This document shows, piece after piece, positions 1 through 10,901 of a stretch of DNA of 64,000 nucleotides. The translations under genes and the position numbers were made by a program. Where the stretch lies: positions 6,955,427-7,019,426 of the forward strand of contig OU696592.1 of assembly GCA_916048095.2 (NCBI GenBank). Direction: 5' to 3'. Below the pieces are notes generated by a model. The model made no database searches. It was given only the letters and a program-made list of their open reading frames with translations, and was not told the origin of the DNA. This DNA is from Sacculina carcini. Taxonomy: Eukaryota; Arthropoda; Thecostraca; Sacculinidae. How positions within the stretch are numbered: the first letter of the stretch is position 1; each line of letters begins with the position of its first letter.

Positions 1-776
1 ATTTCAGAAGAGAAAGGGCGGAAGAAGATAGACCCAAACAGGAAAGATCACGAATAATAATAGGGTGACTAACAAGATCAAAAGCCGAGGACAGATCAAG
101 TAATACCAAGAGGACAGATTGACGGTAGGAGAAGTGTGAAAGGGTATCATTACACAAGGAAATAAGTACAGATTCAGTAGAGTGAGCAGAGCGGAAACCA
201 GATTGACACGGGTCAAGGAATTTAGAGATGTAAGGAGAGAGTTGCAATGAAATAGCGGATTCAAGGAGTTTGGAGGGAAGACTGAGGAGAGATATAGGAC
301 GGTAATTGGTGAGAGCAGTGGGATCAAGAGTAGGTTTTTTTATAATGGGTCGAACAATAGCATGTTTGTCTGGCAAGATAACACCATGCAGAAAAGAAGA
401 GTTGATTAGGTGGAGAAGGTAAGGCACAAGAGAAGGAAGACACACAGAAATAGCTCGAAAATTAATAGAGTCCGAGGGAGAGTGGGACATCTTGATTGAG
501 GACAAAAGGTGGAGAATGTCAGAAAGAGAGACAAAAGAAAATGAAGGAAAATTTTTGGAAGTGCGAGTATGACAGAGGGAGGATCGGAAAGGAGGGATAT
601 TCTTTAGAACAGAATCAATTTTTGCAGAGAAAAAAGACGCAAACTGAGAGGCTGCAAGATCACACGAGGTAGAAGGATATCGAAGACTGCAGACAGAATT
701 GAGAGAGGACCAAAGAGATTTAGAAGAACGGGAAAGGGGAAAATGCAGAAACAGACTAGGAATTTTGAAAGAAAAA
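1..776 (-). mobile_element. L2-like non-LTR retrotransposon fragment (pre-RT linker and start of RT), cut by the window edge
   Basis: Read on the minus strand, one frame stays open from about 755 to the window edge. It gives the linker ahead of a reverse transcriptase and then RT blocks such as NYRPISLLSLPSKLLESA, DPCQSGFRSAHSTES and LLDLSSAFDLVSHP. These match the order seen in the intact RT at 15771-17288, so this is the same broad family of non-LTR elements. The endonuclease is missing, so the copy is 5'-truncated close to 776, immediately next to the 3' end of the tRNA-Leu gene. Bases 1-186 are almost identical, in inverted orientation, to 62650-62832 (two differences seen). Clade naming (L2-like) is inferred from the RT and thumb motifs of the family. 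Confidence 0.85.
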
Positions 777-779
777 CTT

Positions 780-894
780 TGTCAGAAGTGGGATTCGAAC
801 CCACGCCCTCATACGAGGACCAGAACGCCCGCCTCTCTATCGGAGAGAAGGTTGCCCTTGAGTCTGGCGCCTTAGACCACTCGGCCATCCTGAC
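780..894 (-). tRNA. tRNA-Leu(CAA) with intron
   Basis: The reverse complement begins GTCAGGATGGCCGAGTGG (A box) and ends GGTTCGAATCCCAC (B box) followed by the acceptor strand and a discriminator A at 780. The acceptor stem GTCAGGA pairs with TTCTGAC. Anticodon stem CCAGA (867-863) pairs with TCTGG (824-820), with anticodon CAA at 860-858. A 31-nt intron lies at 826-856, one base 3' of the anticodon, the canonical position for eukaryotic tRNA introns. A pol III stop (TTTTT) follows at about 772-776. The variable arm is long, as expected for a class II leucine tRNA. It reads the UUG codon. It looks functional. Confidence 0.95.
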
Positions 895-929
895 GATATA
901 CTGACATAACCTAAGCTAACCTAAGCAGT

Positions 930-1930
930 AAATAGATATGTGACTCAATAAATAAATATGTGATTCAATAAATAAATATGTGATTAAATAAATAAATATG
1001 TGATTCAATAAATAAATATGTGATTCAATAAATAAATATATCAGTCAATAAATAAATATGTGATTAAATAATAAACATGTCAGTCAATAAATAAATATGT
1101 GATTCAATAAATAAATATGTGATTCAAAAAATAAATATGTGACTCAATAAATAAATATGTGATTCAATAAATAAATATGTGATTAAATAAATAAATATGT
1201 GATTCAATAAATAAATATGTGATTAAATAAATAAATCTGTGATTCAATGAATAAATATGTGATTCAATAAATAAATATGTGATTCAATAAATAAATATGT
1301 GATTAAATAAATAAATCTGTGATTCAATGAATAAATATGTGATTCAATAAATAAATATGTGATTCAATGAATAAATATGTTATTCAATAAATACATCTGT
1401 GATTAAATAAATAAATATGTGATTAAATAAATAAATTTGTGATTCAATAAATATATATGTGATTAAATAAATAAATATGTGATTAAATAAATAAATATGT
1501 GATTAAATAAATAAATACGTGATTAAATAAATAAATATGTGATTAAATAAATAAGTATGTGATTAAATAAATAAATATGTGATTCAATAAATAAATATGT
1601 GATTCAATAAATAAATATGTGATTCAATAAATATATATGTGATTAAATAAATAAATATGTGATTAAATAAATAAATATGTGATTAAATAAATAAATACGT
1701 GATTAAATAAATAAATATGTGATTAAATAAATAAGTATGTGATTAAATAAATAAATATGTCAGTCAATAAATAAATATGTCAACCAATAAATAAATATGT
1801 GATTCAATAAATAAATATGTGATTAAATAAATAAATATATGAATAAATAAATATATGAATAAATAAATAAATATGTGATTCAATAAATAAATATGTCAGT
1901 CAATGAATAAATATGTCAGTAAATAAACGA
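930..1930. repeat. Minisatellite, 20-bp unit, about 50 copies
   Basis: Tandem units of the type GATTCAATAAATAAATATGT run almost without interruption. Variants replace GATTC by GATTA, GACTC or CAGTC, and some blocks recur at a larger spacing, so amplification happened in multi-unit blocks. It lies downstream of the ligand-binding-domain exon of the minus-strand nuclear receptor, so it is probably intronic. It is very AT-rich. Confidence 0.95.
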
Positions 1931-1963
1931 ATACATTGAGAGAAGACACATGAGTGCACTCAC

Positions 1964-2154
1964 TTGCAGAAAAGAGACCACATTTTTGCTCCACCTGACA
2001 GAGTAGAACAGTAAACGAGCCACGGTTTCCTCACGTGTTGCAGTGTGCAGGTGAGCAGTTTTCAATGAGCCCCAGCCCTCCATCCCCTCACTGATATCCG
2101 CCTCACTCATGCGCACGTGCACTGCTTCCTGACGAGCCCGAGTTGAGACAGGAT
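1964..2154 (-). CDS. Nuclear receptor (NR2E, Hr83-like) exon 4: start of ligand-binding domain
   Basis: The minus-strand reading includes REETVARLLFYSVRWSKNV, which matches helix 3 of NR2-type ligand-binding domains (family pattern ARLLFxSVxWAKxxPxF). An acceptor (AATAGCAG) precedes 2154 and a strong donor (GTGAGT) follows 1964. The exon is 191 nt: it enters in phase 1 and leaves in phase 0, compatible with the end of exon 3. This exon covers helices 1-3 only; the remaining ligand-binding domain is not visible and must lie left of the window or be lost. The exon was found by frame and motif, without transcript support. Confidence 0.75.
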
Positions 2155-2264
2155 CTGCTATTTGGAGAAAATATTGTATTGAAGACCACTGATATAACCA
2201 AGCACTGAATATCAAATGATAAATAGTACAATAAGTGTCCAACGTACGAACATATCGGGGACCG

Positions 2265-2505
2265 AGTGGTTGTTCGTAAGTCCCAGTGTTCATAAGTCCC
2301 AATGCTCATAAGTCCCAGTGTTAATAAGTCCCAGTGTTCATAAGTCCCAATGAACAAAAGTCCCATTGTTCATAAGTCCCAATGCTCATAATTATCAGTG
2401 TTCATAAGTCCCAATGTTCATAAGTCCCAGTGTTCATAAGTCCCAGTTTTCGTGAGTCCCAGTGTTCATAAGTCCCAGTGTTCATAAGTCCCTTTGTTCG
2501 TATGT
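2265..2505. repeat. Minisatellite, 16-bp unit CATAAGTCCCAGTGTT
   Basis: About 14 imperfect copies of a 16-bp unit with substitutions such as CAATGCT or CATTGTT. It lies in the inferred intron between exons 3 and 4 of the nuclear receptor. No other feature is seen from 2505 to 2938. Confidence 0.9.
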
Positions 2506-2938
2506 CCAAAAATGGGTCTCCATTGTCTTTCTCCCATTGTTTTAAAGTTTTGTTCACAGTGACAATACCTGTACATAAATCCTACTGAGTACAAAATACC
2601 TTAAACAGTACGTAGCTGTAATATGTAGCTTTTAATAATATTTGATCGTGACTCATACGATAACTTTAATGTAGAAACATTTAAAGAGAAAATATATGCT
2701 GAAAATATGTGTTTATTATGTGTTTATTATAAACATGTGCTGAAAATGTGTGTTTATTTAAAGAGAAAATATGTGCTGTAGCGGTAAACAGCAAAAACAC
2801 AACAGCGAGGGTCAATAAAGACAAAATTTGTTTGTATGTACGGAATGTTGGAAATGTTCGATAGAGGAATTATTATCGGTAGAAAGAGAGGTGTTCACTG
2901 ATTACGGTCACGGGACTTGCCTGTTTGTGTGTTGTCAC

Positions 2939-3529
2939 TCGGGCGATAATTAGCAGGTTGATGATGGCTGGTAGATGAGCTTGTTGATGTTACAGCAGGA
3001 GTCAGTGATGATGTGTTGTCAGTGTTAAGTAGCCAGGCATGCAACCAGTTGTTGTAGAAAGAGGTGGGGAGCAGAGAGAGTGGCAGAGGAGACCCGGCGA
3101 CATACAACAAGTGCGGTGTGAGAGCAGATCTCACACTGTCATCACTGGTGATTTGATGATCACGTATTGATGTCGAGTGGCAGTGGGAGAGAAGAGTTGA
3201 TGAGTGAGAGTCATGATAGCTGACAGCTGTAGCAGGAAGAGGTGCGGTGTCTCGTGACATCTCCACTCCAGCACCTCTCTGACGACAGAGACTGGATGAT
3301 GACAGAGAGTTAGCAGGCAGCAGAGACACAGAAGCCACTGATGATGAGCATGATGAAGACATGTCTCTCAGAGAATCACCAGCTTCTTGTGAAGATGTCG
3401 CCTGCATCAAGACCTGATCTTGTTCGGAGCAGCGTTGGCGAGATCTTGTGTCAGACAGACCGCGATGATGTAGTTGTGTGGAACAGGACGAGGATGAGGG
3501 AGATCGGGGCGATCTCTCGTGCTGCACGG
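2939..3529 (-). CDS. Nuclear receptor (NR2E, Hr83-like) exon 3: C-terminal extension and hinge
   Basis: The exon opens by completing EAVQHERSPR, the C-terminal extension diagnostic of NR2E receptors (family form AVQHERxPR). A Ser/Thr/His-rich hinge of about 190 residues follows, for example SSSCSSSVASVSLLPANSLS, with no ligand-binding-domain motif. The acceptor AACGAGAAG follows a C/G run and a CA/TG tract, without a polypyrimidine tract. The donor is uncertain: CCCGA|GTGACA at 2939 gives the phase needed by exon 4, and a second phase-1 GT (GACC|GTAATC, about 2910) is also possible. An in-frame stop occurs at 2895 if the exon is read through, which would give a receptor lacking the ligand-binding domain. 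Confidence 0.75.
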
Positions 3530-3736
3530 CTTCTCGTTCACCCCCCCCCCCCCACACACACATACACACACACATACACATACACACACACACAAACGAA
3601 CGATGCGTTGAAATTTCTATTTCACGTTGTATTTTTATTAATCTCCTTTCTGTCTGTATCGGTGGATTATCAAGATGAATGATGATTGTAGTTATGAAAT
3701 GTATGTCGTCATAAGAGGAATATATTGATGAGTCAC

Positions 3737-3852
3737 CTTCTTGTCTCATGTTCATCTGAATACACTTAGTGAAGCGACATGCTTGGCACTGGTTTCTGCG
3801 CATTACGTCAATCACACACCTTCCTCGCTCCTTACAAACATACTCCAGCTTC
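3737..3852 (-). CDS. Nuclear receptor (NR2E, Hr83-like) exon 2: second zinc finger of the DNA-binding domain
   Basis: It encodes LEYVCKERGRCVIDVMRRNQ followed by CQACRFTKCIQMNMRQE, the second C4 zinc finger and the start of the C-terminal extension. The RRNQCQACRF block and LEYVCKExGRC spacing are characteristic of the Hr83/NR2E5-6 group. The acceptor is GGCGACAG before 3852 and the donor is GAAG|GTGACT. Phases are 2 in and 1 out, fitting exons 1 and 3. All four cysteines are present. Confidence 0.85.
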
Positions 3853-5532
3853 CTGTCGCCAACAAACATTAAAACATTGAAACATTCAAACATTCAACTC
3901 CCTCCGATCATGTACGTGTGTGTGTGTGTGTATGTTGTTGCAAGTGAATAGAAACAGAAAAATAAGTATAATCGTGACATTGACAGTAGAGGTACTTGCA
4001 CCTCACTGCCATTTCAATAATAACTAAACTGTTATCCATTGTAAATAAAAAAAGCATGCACACATAAAACCAGTAAGGCGCCGTGTTCGGCGATGAACGA
4101 GCGAGCGCGAAGCTATCATATGTCATCAAACTAGTTTTGAGATATAAGACTCTCAAAAAGCATGGGCAAAGTTTTCTGCTAAATTATAAGAGGGCATATG
4201 GCACGTGTCACGTGCCACACTGAGGACTGACATGATTTGGCATGGTCTCATTCACGGCAGGAAGGATGAGGCTACCCAACAAAAAAAATGCATGTTAATC
4301 GGACTTATGGTTCCAGAGATATAAGCCTCTGAAAAGCGTGACCACGGCCGGCCGGCCGCTCATACTCATTTTTCTAGTAACACCAAGTATGAACTTACTC
4401 GCTTCGCTCGCTCGTAATCAAACATTTACACGTAAATTAAGAAGATGCAGGAACAGTGTACCACGTGAAATAGTGTGATATATTTGCATACAGAAGATAT
4501 TCACAAACAACAGCTAAGTTTATTCGAATACACAAAAATATAAAAACCACTCCGCAATATAAAACAAATCACCAATCATTTACACTCATCATTCAATCAA
4601 TAAACAATTTCTATCATTTCTACCATTTACATATGGTCCTTTTTGTATAAATTTGCTTAATAAATCCACGTTCTTCAGTTTATAATGGAAAAGGAAAAGG
4701 TTTTCTACATATTTTGTGATTAATTCTCATTGTTTTACGCAGCATTGGCTTCTTTAATAAGGCGAATTTTCAGTATTGGCTTATATTTAGCTAGTCGGCT
4801 GCCTAGATGCGTATCTGTGTGAGTGTTCCGACACGCCAAACAGAGACAGGGGGAGGGAGGAACTGGCACCAGATGCAGAGGGGAGTTGGTGATGTGATTG
4901 CTACAACTGTCACCTCACATATCACATCAAAGTCACATCAACACTCACAATTATATGCTAATGTGGAGCGTATATCCACGCCAGCATGTCAGTGTTCAAT
5001 TCACTATTTCACTGTTATATTCCGGTCACAAATAAACCATGATAATCCCGACTACCCCCAAATTTAACTCATGTTTCAAACAAGACAGTCAGTATTTAGT
5101 ATTTCAGGTGTTCAGTCAAGTGAACTGGGTGGTCCCAGATGAAAAGGAAATCTAATATATTAATACCGGAATGTATAACCGTGTAATTTATTAAAACTAT
5201 TTGTAAATATACCTAGATTAATTAATAACTGAAAATAATACATTATCTGTATATTTCCACTGTGCCTGAATATGATGACATATCTTCCAATATCAAGTAA
5301 TTCTATTGGTGAAAAGTATATATCAGATTCAATTTCTTGTATATTTCTTGATATTTATTGTTTAAACGTGACATTCATCCGCCCTATCTTTCACCTAGTG
5401 ACGAAATATATTATTGTTTAGAAGTTTTGAGAACGGAGGGGGAGTATGACCCCCTTGGTTGACCGCTGGTGTCAGTAATACTGCACGAGACACAATATAA
5501 TATGAGACATATTGAGGAAGCAGAAAACTGAC
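3853..5532 (-). other. Nuclear receptor intron 1
   Basis: Non-coding interval between the two zinc-finger exons. It contains a short TG run near 3915, the inverted-repeat element at 4097-4415, and otherwise AT-rich sequence in which I see no gene. Confidence 0.6.
4097..4415. mobile_element. Possible MITE with ACGAGCGAGCG inverted ends
   Basis: ACGAGCGAGCGCGAAG at 4097-4112 is mirrored by CTTCGCTCGCTCGT at 4402-4415. The interior is GC-richer than its surroundings, with a CACGTG palindrome at 4200-4216 and a GGCCGGCCGGCC run near 4347. No target duplication is obvious, so the assignment is tentative. Confidence 0.35.
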
Positions 5533-5693
5533 TGTCTCGTGCGACGTATGGACCTCTTGAAGAAGCCACGACAGCCATCACAAGAGAAGACGCCGTAATG
5601 TTTGCCTGAGGCGCGGTCTCCACACACCATACACGTCTGATGTTGTTGTTGTTGTTTTTGTTGTTGTTTGTGGAAAGGTCGGTAGAAGTTCAT
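5533..5693 (-). CDS. Nuclear receptor (NR2E, Hr83-like) exon 1: start codon and first zinc finger
   Basis: It starts at ATG 5693 (minus strand) with MNFYRPFHK, then a short Gln run. The first C4 finger follows: [20 protein letters not shown] and [11 protein letters not shown]. The P-box [11 protein letters not shown] sets DNA half-site choice in this family. Together with exon 2 this is a complete NR2 DNA-binding domain, so the product is a predicted ligand-regulated or orphan transcription factor acting in the nucleus. The best donor, CA|GTCAGT at 5533/5532, would insert TRQ between RR and KLEYVC compared with relatives; no better GT donor gives the right phase. The start is the first ATG ahead of the finger, so a longer upstream N-terminus is possible. 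Confidence 0.85.
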
Positions 5694-5974
5694 GTTTTCG
5701 CAGACAACCTGGCGAGTAATGACATGGAGAATAATTAAGCCGCTTGTCAAGTCATTCTTACTTGCGAAAACATTATCACCGATTGTGTGTATTATTAGCA
5801 CGATTCTCGGCAAAAGTTCGACAATGAAACCAGAATATAACTCTAGAGTTTTCAACGTTGTACAAATCAGCTACCACTATATCATGGCTAACTGTACACA
5901 ACAACATTTTGATTGCTGATATTAACTGACACAGTAAGAACAACCTCTACACAAATATAGAAAAATGAACACAT
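5694..5974 (-). promoter_or_regulatory. Region upstream of the nuclear receptor start codon
   Basis: This stretch would hold the 5' UTR and promoter if ATG 5693 is the true start. I see no clear TATA box or CCAAT box. It ends at the CACTGACA microsatellite. Confidence 0.3.
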
Positions 5975-6340
5975 ACTGACTGACACATACTGACTGACAC
6001 ACACTGACACACACTGACACACACTGACACACACTGACACACTAACACTGACACACACTGACACACACACACATATATACACACACACTGACACACACAC
6101 ACACTGACACACACACTGACACACACACACACACACACTGACACACACACACTGACACACACACTGACACACACTGACACACTGACACACTGACACACTG
6201 ACACACTAATACACACACTGACACTAACACACACACACTGACACACACTAACACACACTGACACTGACACACACTGACACTGACACTGACACACACACAC
6301 TGTCACTGACACACACACACTGACACACTGACACACTGAA
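5975..6340. repeat. Microsatellite (CACTGACA/CACA)n
   Basis: Long run of ACTGACAC and CACACA units. The same motif resumes at 8145-8165 after the retrotransposon, which shows the element landed inside this array. Open frames of Cys/Val/Ser here are artefacts of the repeat. Confidence 0.95.
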
Positions 6341-7979
6341 GTCAAATCTGAAGCCGACTCAAATTCTCATGACGTCATAATTAAACAAAATGACAAACAA
6401 GTAAACAATACAGGATCGATCACAAGAGCACTGAAACACTTTCAGAAACAACAGAATTGCTAACAGACTGATGAGAGTAAATAATAATAGACCAGTTTTT
6501 AGAACCATAACAATGCAAGAGTTATCAAAAATAGTCATGCAAATGAAACCATCAAGTACAGAAGATAATAATGGAATATCGATGAATATGGTGAAACGGT
6601 GTTTCGGAGGGATATGCCATATAATACTTAATATTGTAAACACGAGTATTAAGACAAAAACAGTTCCATCGCAGTTGAAGAACGCCACAATTATACCAAT
6701 ACCTAAAGGATCGAATGACACGAGACCAATATCGCTATTGCCACCCATTATGAAGATATTGGAAAAGGCGATACAAATTCAGACGGTCAAATATATGGAG
6801 AGTCAGCAACTAGTTAGCGATACTCATCATGGATATAGAAAACGACATTCGTGCGAGACAGCCTTAGCCGTGATAACCGACACAATATACGAAGCCATGG
6901 ATAGAAGAGAGGTTACCATTTTGATTTCAGTTGATTTATCCAAGTGTTTTGATGTTATTGAACATCGTGTGCTGATTGAAAAACTGGGAGCACATAATAT
7001 TGAATCAGACTGGTTCAAAGTTTATCTGGCGGATCATAGTCAACAAGTTAAGGTAAACCTTCCAAGTGGAAACTATTCGCTATCCTCTGTCAAAACGACA
7101 ACTGATTCCATGTCAATCTTCCAGGGAGGCAGTCTAAGTTGTGTGCTGTTCCTGATTTTCGCAAATGATTTGTCAGCTCACATAAGTGATGAAGGAGTGC
7201 GCGTAGTACAATATGCAGATGACACGACGCTTATGATAACAACCAAAAAGCAAGAAGTTGGTATCACAATGAGAAGGATAGAAACTGCATTGCAGCAATT
7301 GTACAGCTATTTCAGATCAAACAGAGTGAAAATAAACCCAAACAAAACACAGGTCACTGTTTTCGGTACAAAGTATTTATTGAAAGATTTCACAGAAATA
7401 ACAATACAATTCATGGGAACCAGTTTGATCGAACAGCCGACAATCAAGTTACTAGGAGTGACTTTGGATAAACATCTTCATTACAGTGACCATGTCGAGC
7501 AAGTTATGAGAAAGTCTACGGGGATATTATTGGCAATAAACAGAGCAAAATCATCATTGCCTGAATCAACACATAGACCAATTATCAACGCATTCACCCT
7601 GTCTTTCTTATCCTATTGTATTTCGATATACGGCACTGGAAAAACACAATTGAATAAGATACAAAAAGTTGTGAATTTCTGTGCCAGAATATTGTCCAAT
7701 CGCAAAAAATCAGAACACATATCAGAAGTGTACCAACAACTGGGCCTGCCAACTATCAATGACATTGTCACCAAGAATCGAAAACGACTTGTGAACTCCA
7801 TATTACTTACACAAGAACCATCCATAATATTTGAAACTGTTCAACCAAGTGAAAAAACAATCAACACACGCAAAGGAGATATAATTTATCCTTCAATCAG
7901 AACTGAGGCTGGAAGAAAGCGGCTAAATTATGATGCTGCTAGATTTATGTATGGTGTATTTTCTTCCTAGTATGTGCTT

Positions 7980-8017
<38 letters not shown>

Positions 8018-8152
8018 CTGTGTGCAAGTGCCATTTGATGTCGTATATACATACCGTATAAGTATGCATATATGTGCAAATATTTGTCAGTGAGAGAGAA
8101 AAGCCAACTTATTGAATTGCAATGAAGCAATTTACTTACTTTACTTACACAC
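6341..8152 (+). mobile_element. 5'-truncated non-LTR retrotransposon (RT domain plus 3' end)
   Basis: The frame 6471-7970 (499 residues, open back to about 6435) is a reverse transcriptase. It has DTRPISLLPPIMKILEKA, HHGYRKRHSCETAL, SVDLSKCFDVIEHRVL, FQGGSLSCVLFLIFANDL and the catalytic VQYADDTTLM, followed by a thumb with LLGVTLDKHLHYSDHV. The usual GxPQGSxLGPLLF block is altered to FQGGSLSCVLF. No endonuclease is present upstream, so the copy is 5'-truncated. The 3' tail is TTACTTACTTTACTTAC, after which the host CACACTGACA repeat resumes. There are no stops inside the 499 codons, so it is relatively young. I cannot assign the clade. Confidence 0.88.
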
Positions 8153-8361
8153 ACACTGACACTAGCTTGCTGTTAAAAGAAGTGATTGTGAGCAGACATT
8201 GGCAATATCAATAATTCACCGTGTACAAGTCACAGTGATAAAGATTGACAGTTTTTCCATTAGTCAGTCAGTCATTCGTTCAGCAATGGTTTCTCATTGA
8301 CTGATCATCAAATAGCGATCACTCCATCAAAAATGCACACCTCAATTAGAATGGTTGACAC

Positions 8362-8795
8362 ATGAAACAGGAGTGTGTGTCAGGGTGTGTCAGGGTGTGT
8401 CAGTCTGTGTCAGTGTGTGTAAGTGTGTGTCAGGGTGTGTTAGTGTGTGTCAGTGTCAGGGTGTGTCAGTGTGTGTCAGGGTGTGTCAGTGTCAGTGTGT
8501 GTCAGGGTGTGTCAGTATCATTGTGTGTCAGTGTCAGTGTGTGTCAGGGTATGTCAGTGTTTGTCATTGTGTGTCAGTATCAGTGTGTGTCAGGGTGTGT
8601 CAATATCATTGTGTGTCAGTGTCAGTGTGAGTCAGGGTGTGTCAGTGTGTGTCAGGGTGTGTCAGTGTGGATAGTGTGTGTCAGGGTGTGTCAGTGTGGA
8701 TAGTGTGTGTCAGGGTGTGTCAGTGTGTGTCATTGTGTGTCAGGGTGTGTCAGGGTGTGTCATTGTGTGTCAGGGTGTGTGAGTGTCAGTGTCTG
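8362..8795. repeat. Microsatellite (GTGTGTCAG)n, inverted relative to 5975-6340
   Basis: Units GTGTGTCAGG and GTGTCAGT alternate. The motif is the reverse complement of the array at 5975-6340, so the retrotransposon is flanked by two arrays in opposite orientation. Confidence 0.93.
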
Positions 8796-9556
8796 TTATT
8801 CTGTCCATCACTATTGCCAGCATTATCCCCGATAACTGACAGTATTTCCGGTCGGGTGTAATTACAGTCAGGAATTATATAAGTCACGTGCACAAGCATG
8901 CAACCACGCTGTATCCTGTCTTCTGTGATCGCACAAATTGTGTGTAATTGATGGTATTAAATGAGCGTGAGTTCTGGTGTCGATAACTCTGCTCATCAAC
9001 ACTACACTGCCACTCAACAAACAGTTGCAGTATCAAAATTTATCAAAGAAACCGGTAAAAATAATTTCAAGTTGAAATTTCATTATTTTTGCAAAATTAT
9101 CTTAAAATTAATTCGTTGAAACATCCTGAAATTGTCCATCGCGCACGATTTGATAAAGTAATTAATCTCAATTATAAGCTGTAAAATACTGCTCCAAAAT
9201 ATCGCACAATGTCCAATGAGAAAACACAATAATGACACGAAAAACATGCATATATAACACAACAACAATATACACATTTAATTAGTTCCGGTACAGATAA
9301 GGCTTTCATTATATACAAAAAAAATTATACCAAAATAACAGTTATAATCACGTGAATTAAATATGAATTACCTCGCTGGTAATATTGGCTAAATTACATG
9401 ATAAATTACGTGTTTAGTTGTTGTTTTTTGGTGTTCAGTTAACTTACTGGATGTAGTTGCGACAGCGTCGTTGAAAAGACAAGTGATATAGCCCGAGGCA
9501 GTGTTGAGAGGCGTGGGTCCGGCCACAGATTAACACACTATATCTCGCTGCATTGT
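8796..9556. other. Intergenic, no gene seen
   Basis: AT-rich sequence with only short frames and no recognisable domain. Confidence 0.5.
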
Positions 9557-9632
9557 GATTGGTCGCCGCTAAGACGTTTGATGCCAACTCGCAACCTGAT
9601 TGGTCGATGAAATTCGCTCGCAATGTGATTGG
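9557..9632 (-). promoter_or_regulatory. Cluster of three inverted CCAAT boxes
   Basis: ATTGG occurs at 9558-9562, 9599-9603 and 9628-9632, each in a (C/G)TGATTGGT context, spaced 41 and 29 bp. Such spacing is typical of NF-Y-bound promoters. No gene start is evident next to it, so a promoter role is inference only. Confidence 0.4.
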
Positions 9633-9688
9633 TGCGATGCAAGTGCAGTGCATGTTGGCGTACTGATCTTCAATCAATGACGCTGTGC

Positions 9689-9955
<267 letters not shown>

Positions 9956-10167
9956 GAGAGAAACGATCTGAAAACGGCTATTTAAAAAACGCTGAAGCAC
10001 ACGGCAAACACGACATATATGAATGTTCACATGAGATGCGCATTACAACACGGAAACCACCCGCTATATATGAGAATAATAAATGTTAAAATAATGTCTT
10101 ATCTTCCTCGTTTATTATTAAACAGTGTTCCATTTCAAAAAGACGGCTCGCAAAATTGCCACAGTAC

Positions 10168-10240
10168 TTGGGGCTGGCAAAAACGTGACCTAAAATATAA
10201 AAAAATAACCTCACTTTCAAGAAATATTTTAGAAAAATTT
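10168..10240 (+). mobile_element. Left-end fragment of the hAT-like family seen at 14580
   Basis: GGGGCTGGCAAAAACGTGAC followed by CTAAAATATAAAAAAATAAC resembles the left end at 14580 (TAGGGCTGTCAAAAAAGTAA, then CCTAAAAATC). No matching right end is seen nearby. The 130-residue open frame at 10019-10411 that crosses it is not considered a gene. Confidence 0.45.
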
Positions 10241-10651
10241 ACCTCAAATATCCGCCAAAACAAACCTAGTGCTCAACCTCTAAAAGCCAAATGTTCTTAC
10301 TGTTATCCAAGACGAAATGCCCCACAGACTATGAAAAACACATTATTCTCTACCTTATATATTTTTAAACTTATTTCCATTTTACCGATTTATACTTTAG
10401 CGAGCAAATAGTGTGAGCGCGTGCATCGATCCATACCAAGCATCACACCCCCGCGTGAGAGAGTGAGAGAGTGAGTGAGTGAGTTAGAGAGTGTTCGAGT
10501 GTCGGTGCTGAGTGGCAACATGAGAGCTCGACACACACTCTCAAACACTCGACCAGTTTCACACCAACGGCTGCCGGCAGACGAATGCGACTAACTGGCT
10601 GCTAATGGCTCGCTTGTTGAAGACGTCACCTGCACACCTCCACTTGTACTT

Positions 10652-10652
<1 letters not shown>

Positions 10653-10717
<65 letters not shown>
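10653..10717. repeat. (CA)n microsatellite
   Basis: Pure CA dinucleotide run of about 65 bp. Confidence 0.97.
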
Positions 10718-10719
<2 letters not shown>

Positions 10720-10901
10720 CACCAGAGAGGCAGGGTCAAACGGCGACGCATTAGCGACGAGGAGACACCATTGTGAGCCACTGTGTCGCCTGGGGCCAGT
10801 GTGTCAGTCACATACACGCACGCTGCTGACATGTACATAACACACATAGTCCTAGCTATAGAGGTGATTCTGTTAAGAGCTCAGTGTTTTATCGTCATAA
10901 T

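Noticed and set aside
604..888. 94-residue frame beginning MAEWSKAPDS
   Set aside because: Translation of the tRNA-Leu gene, a well-known spurious frame.
10019..10411. 130-residue open frame
   Set aside because: No recognisable domain; it spans an hAT-like end fragment and AT-rich DNA, with no splice or promoter support.
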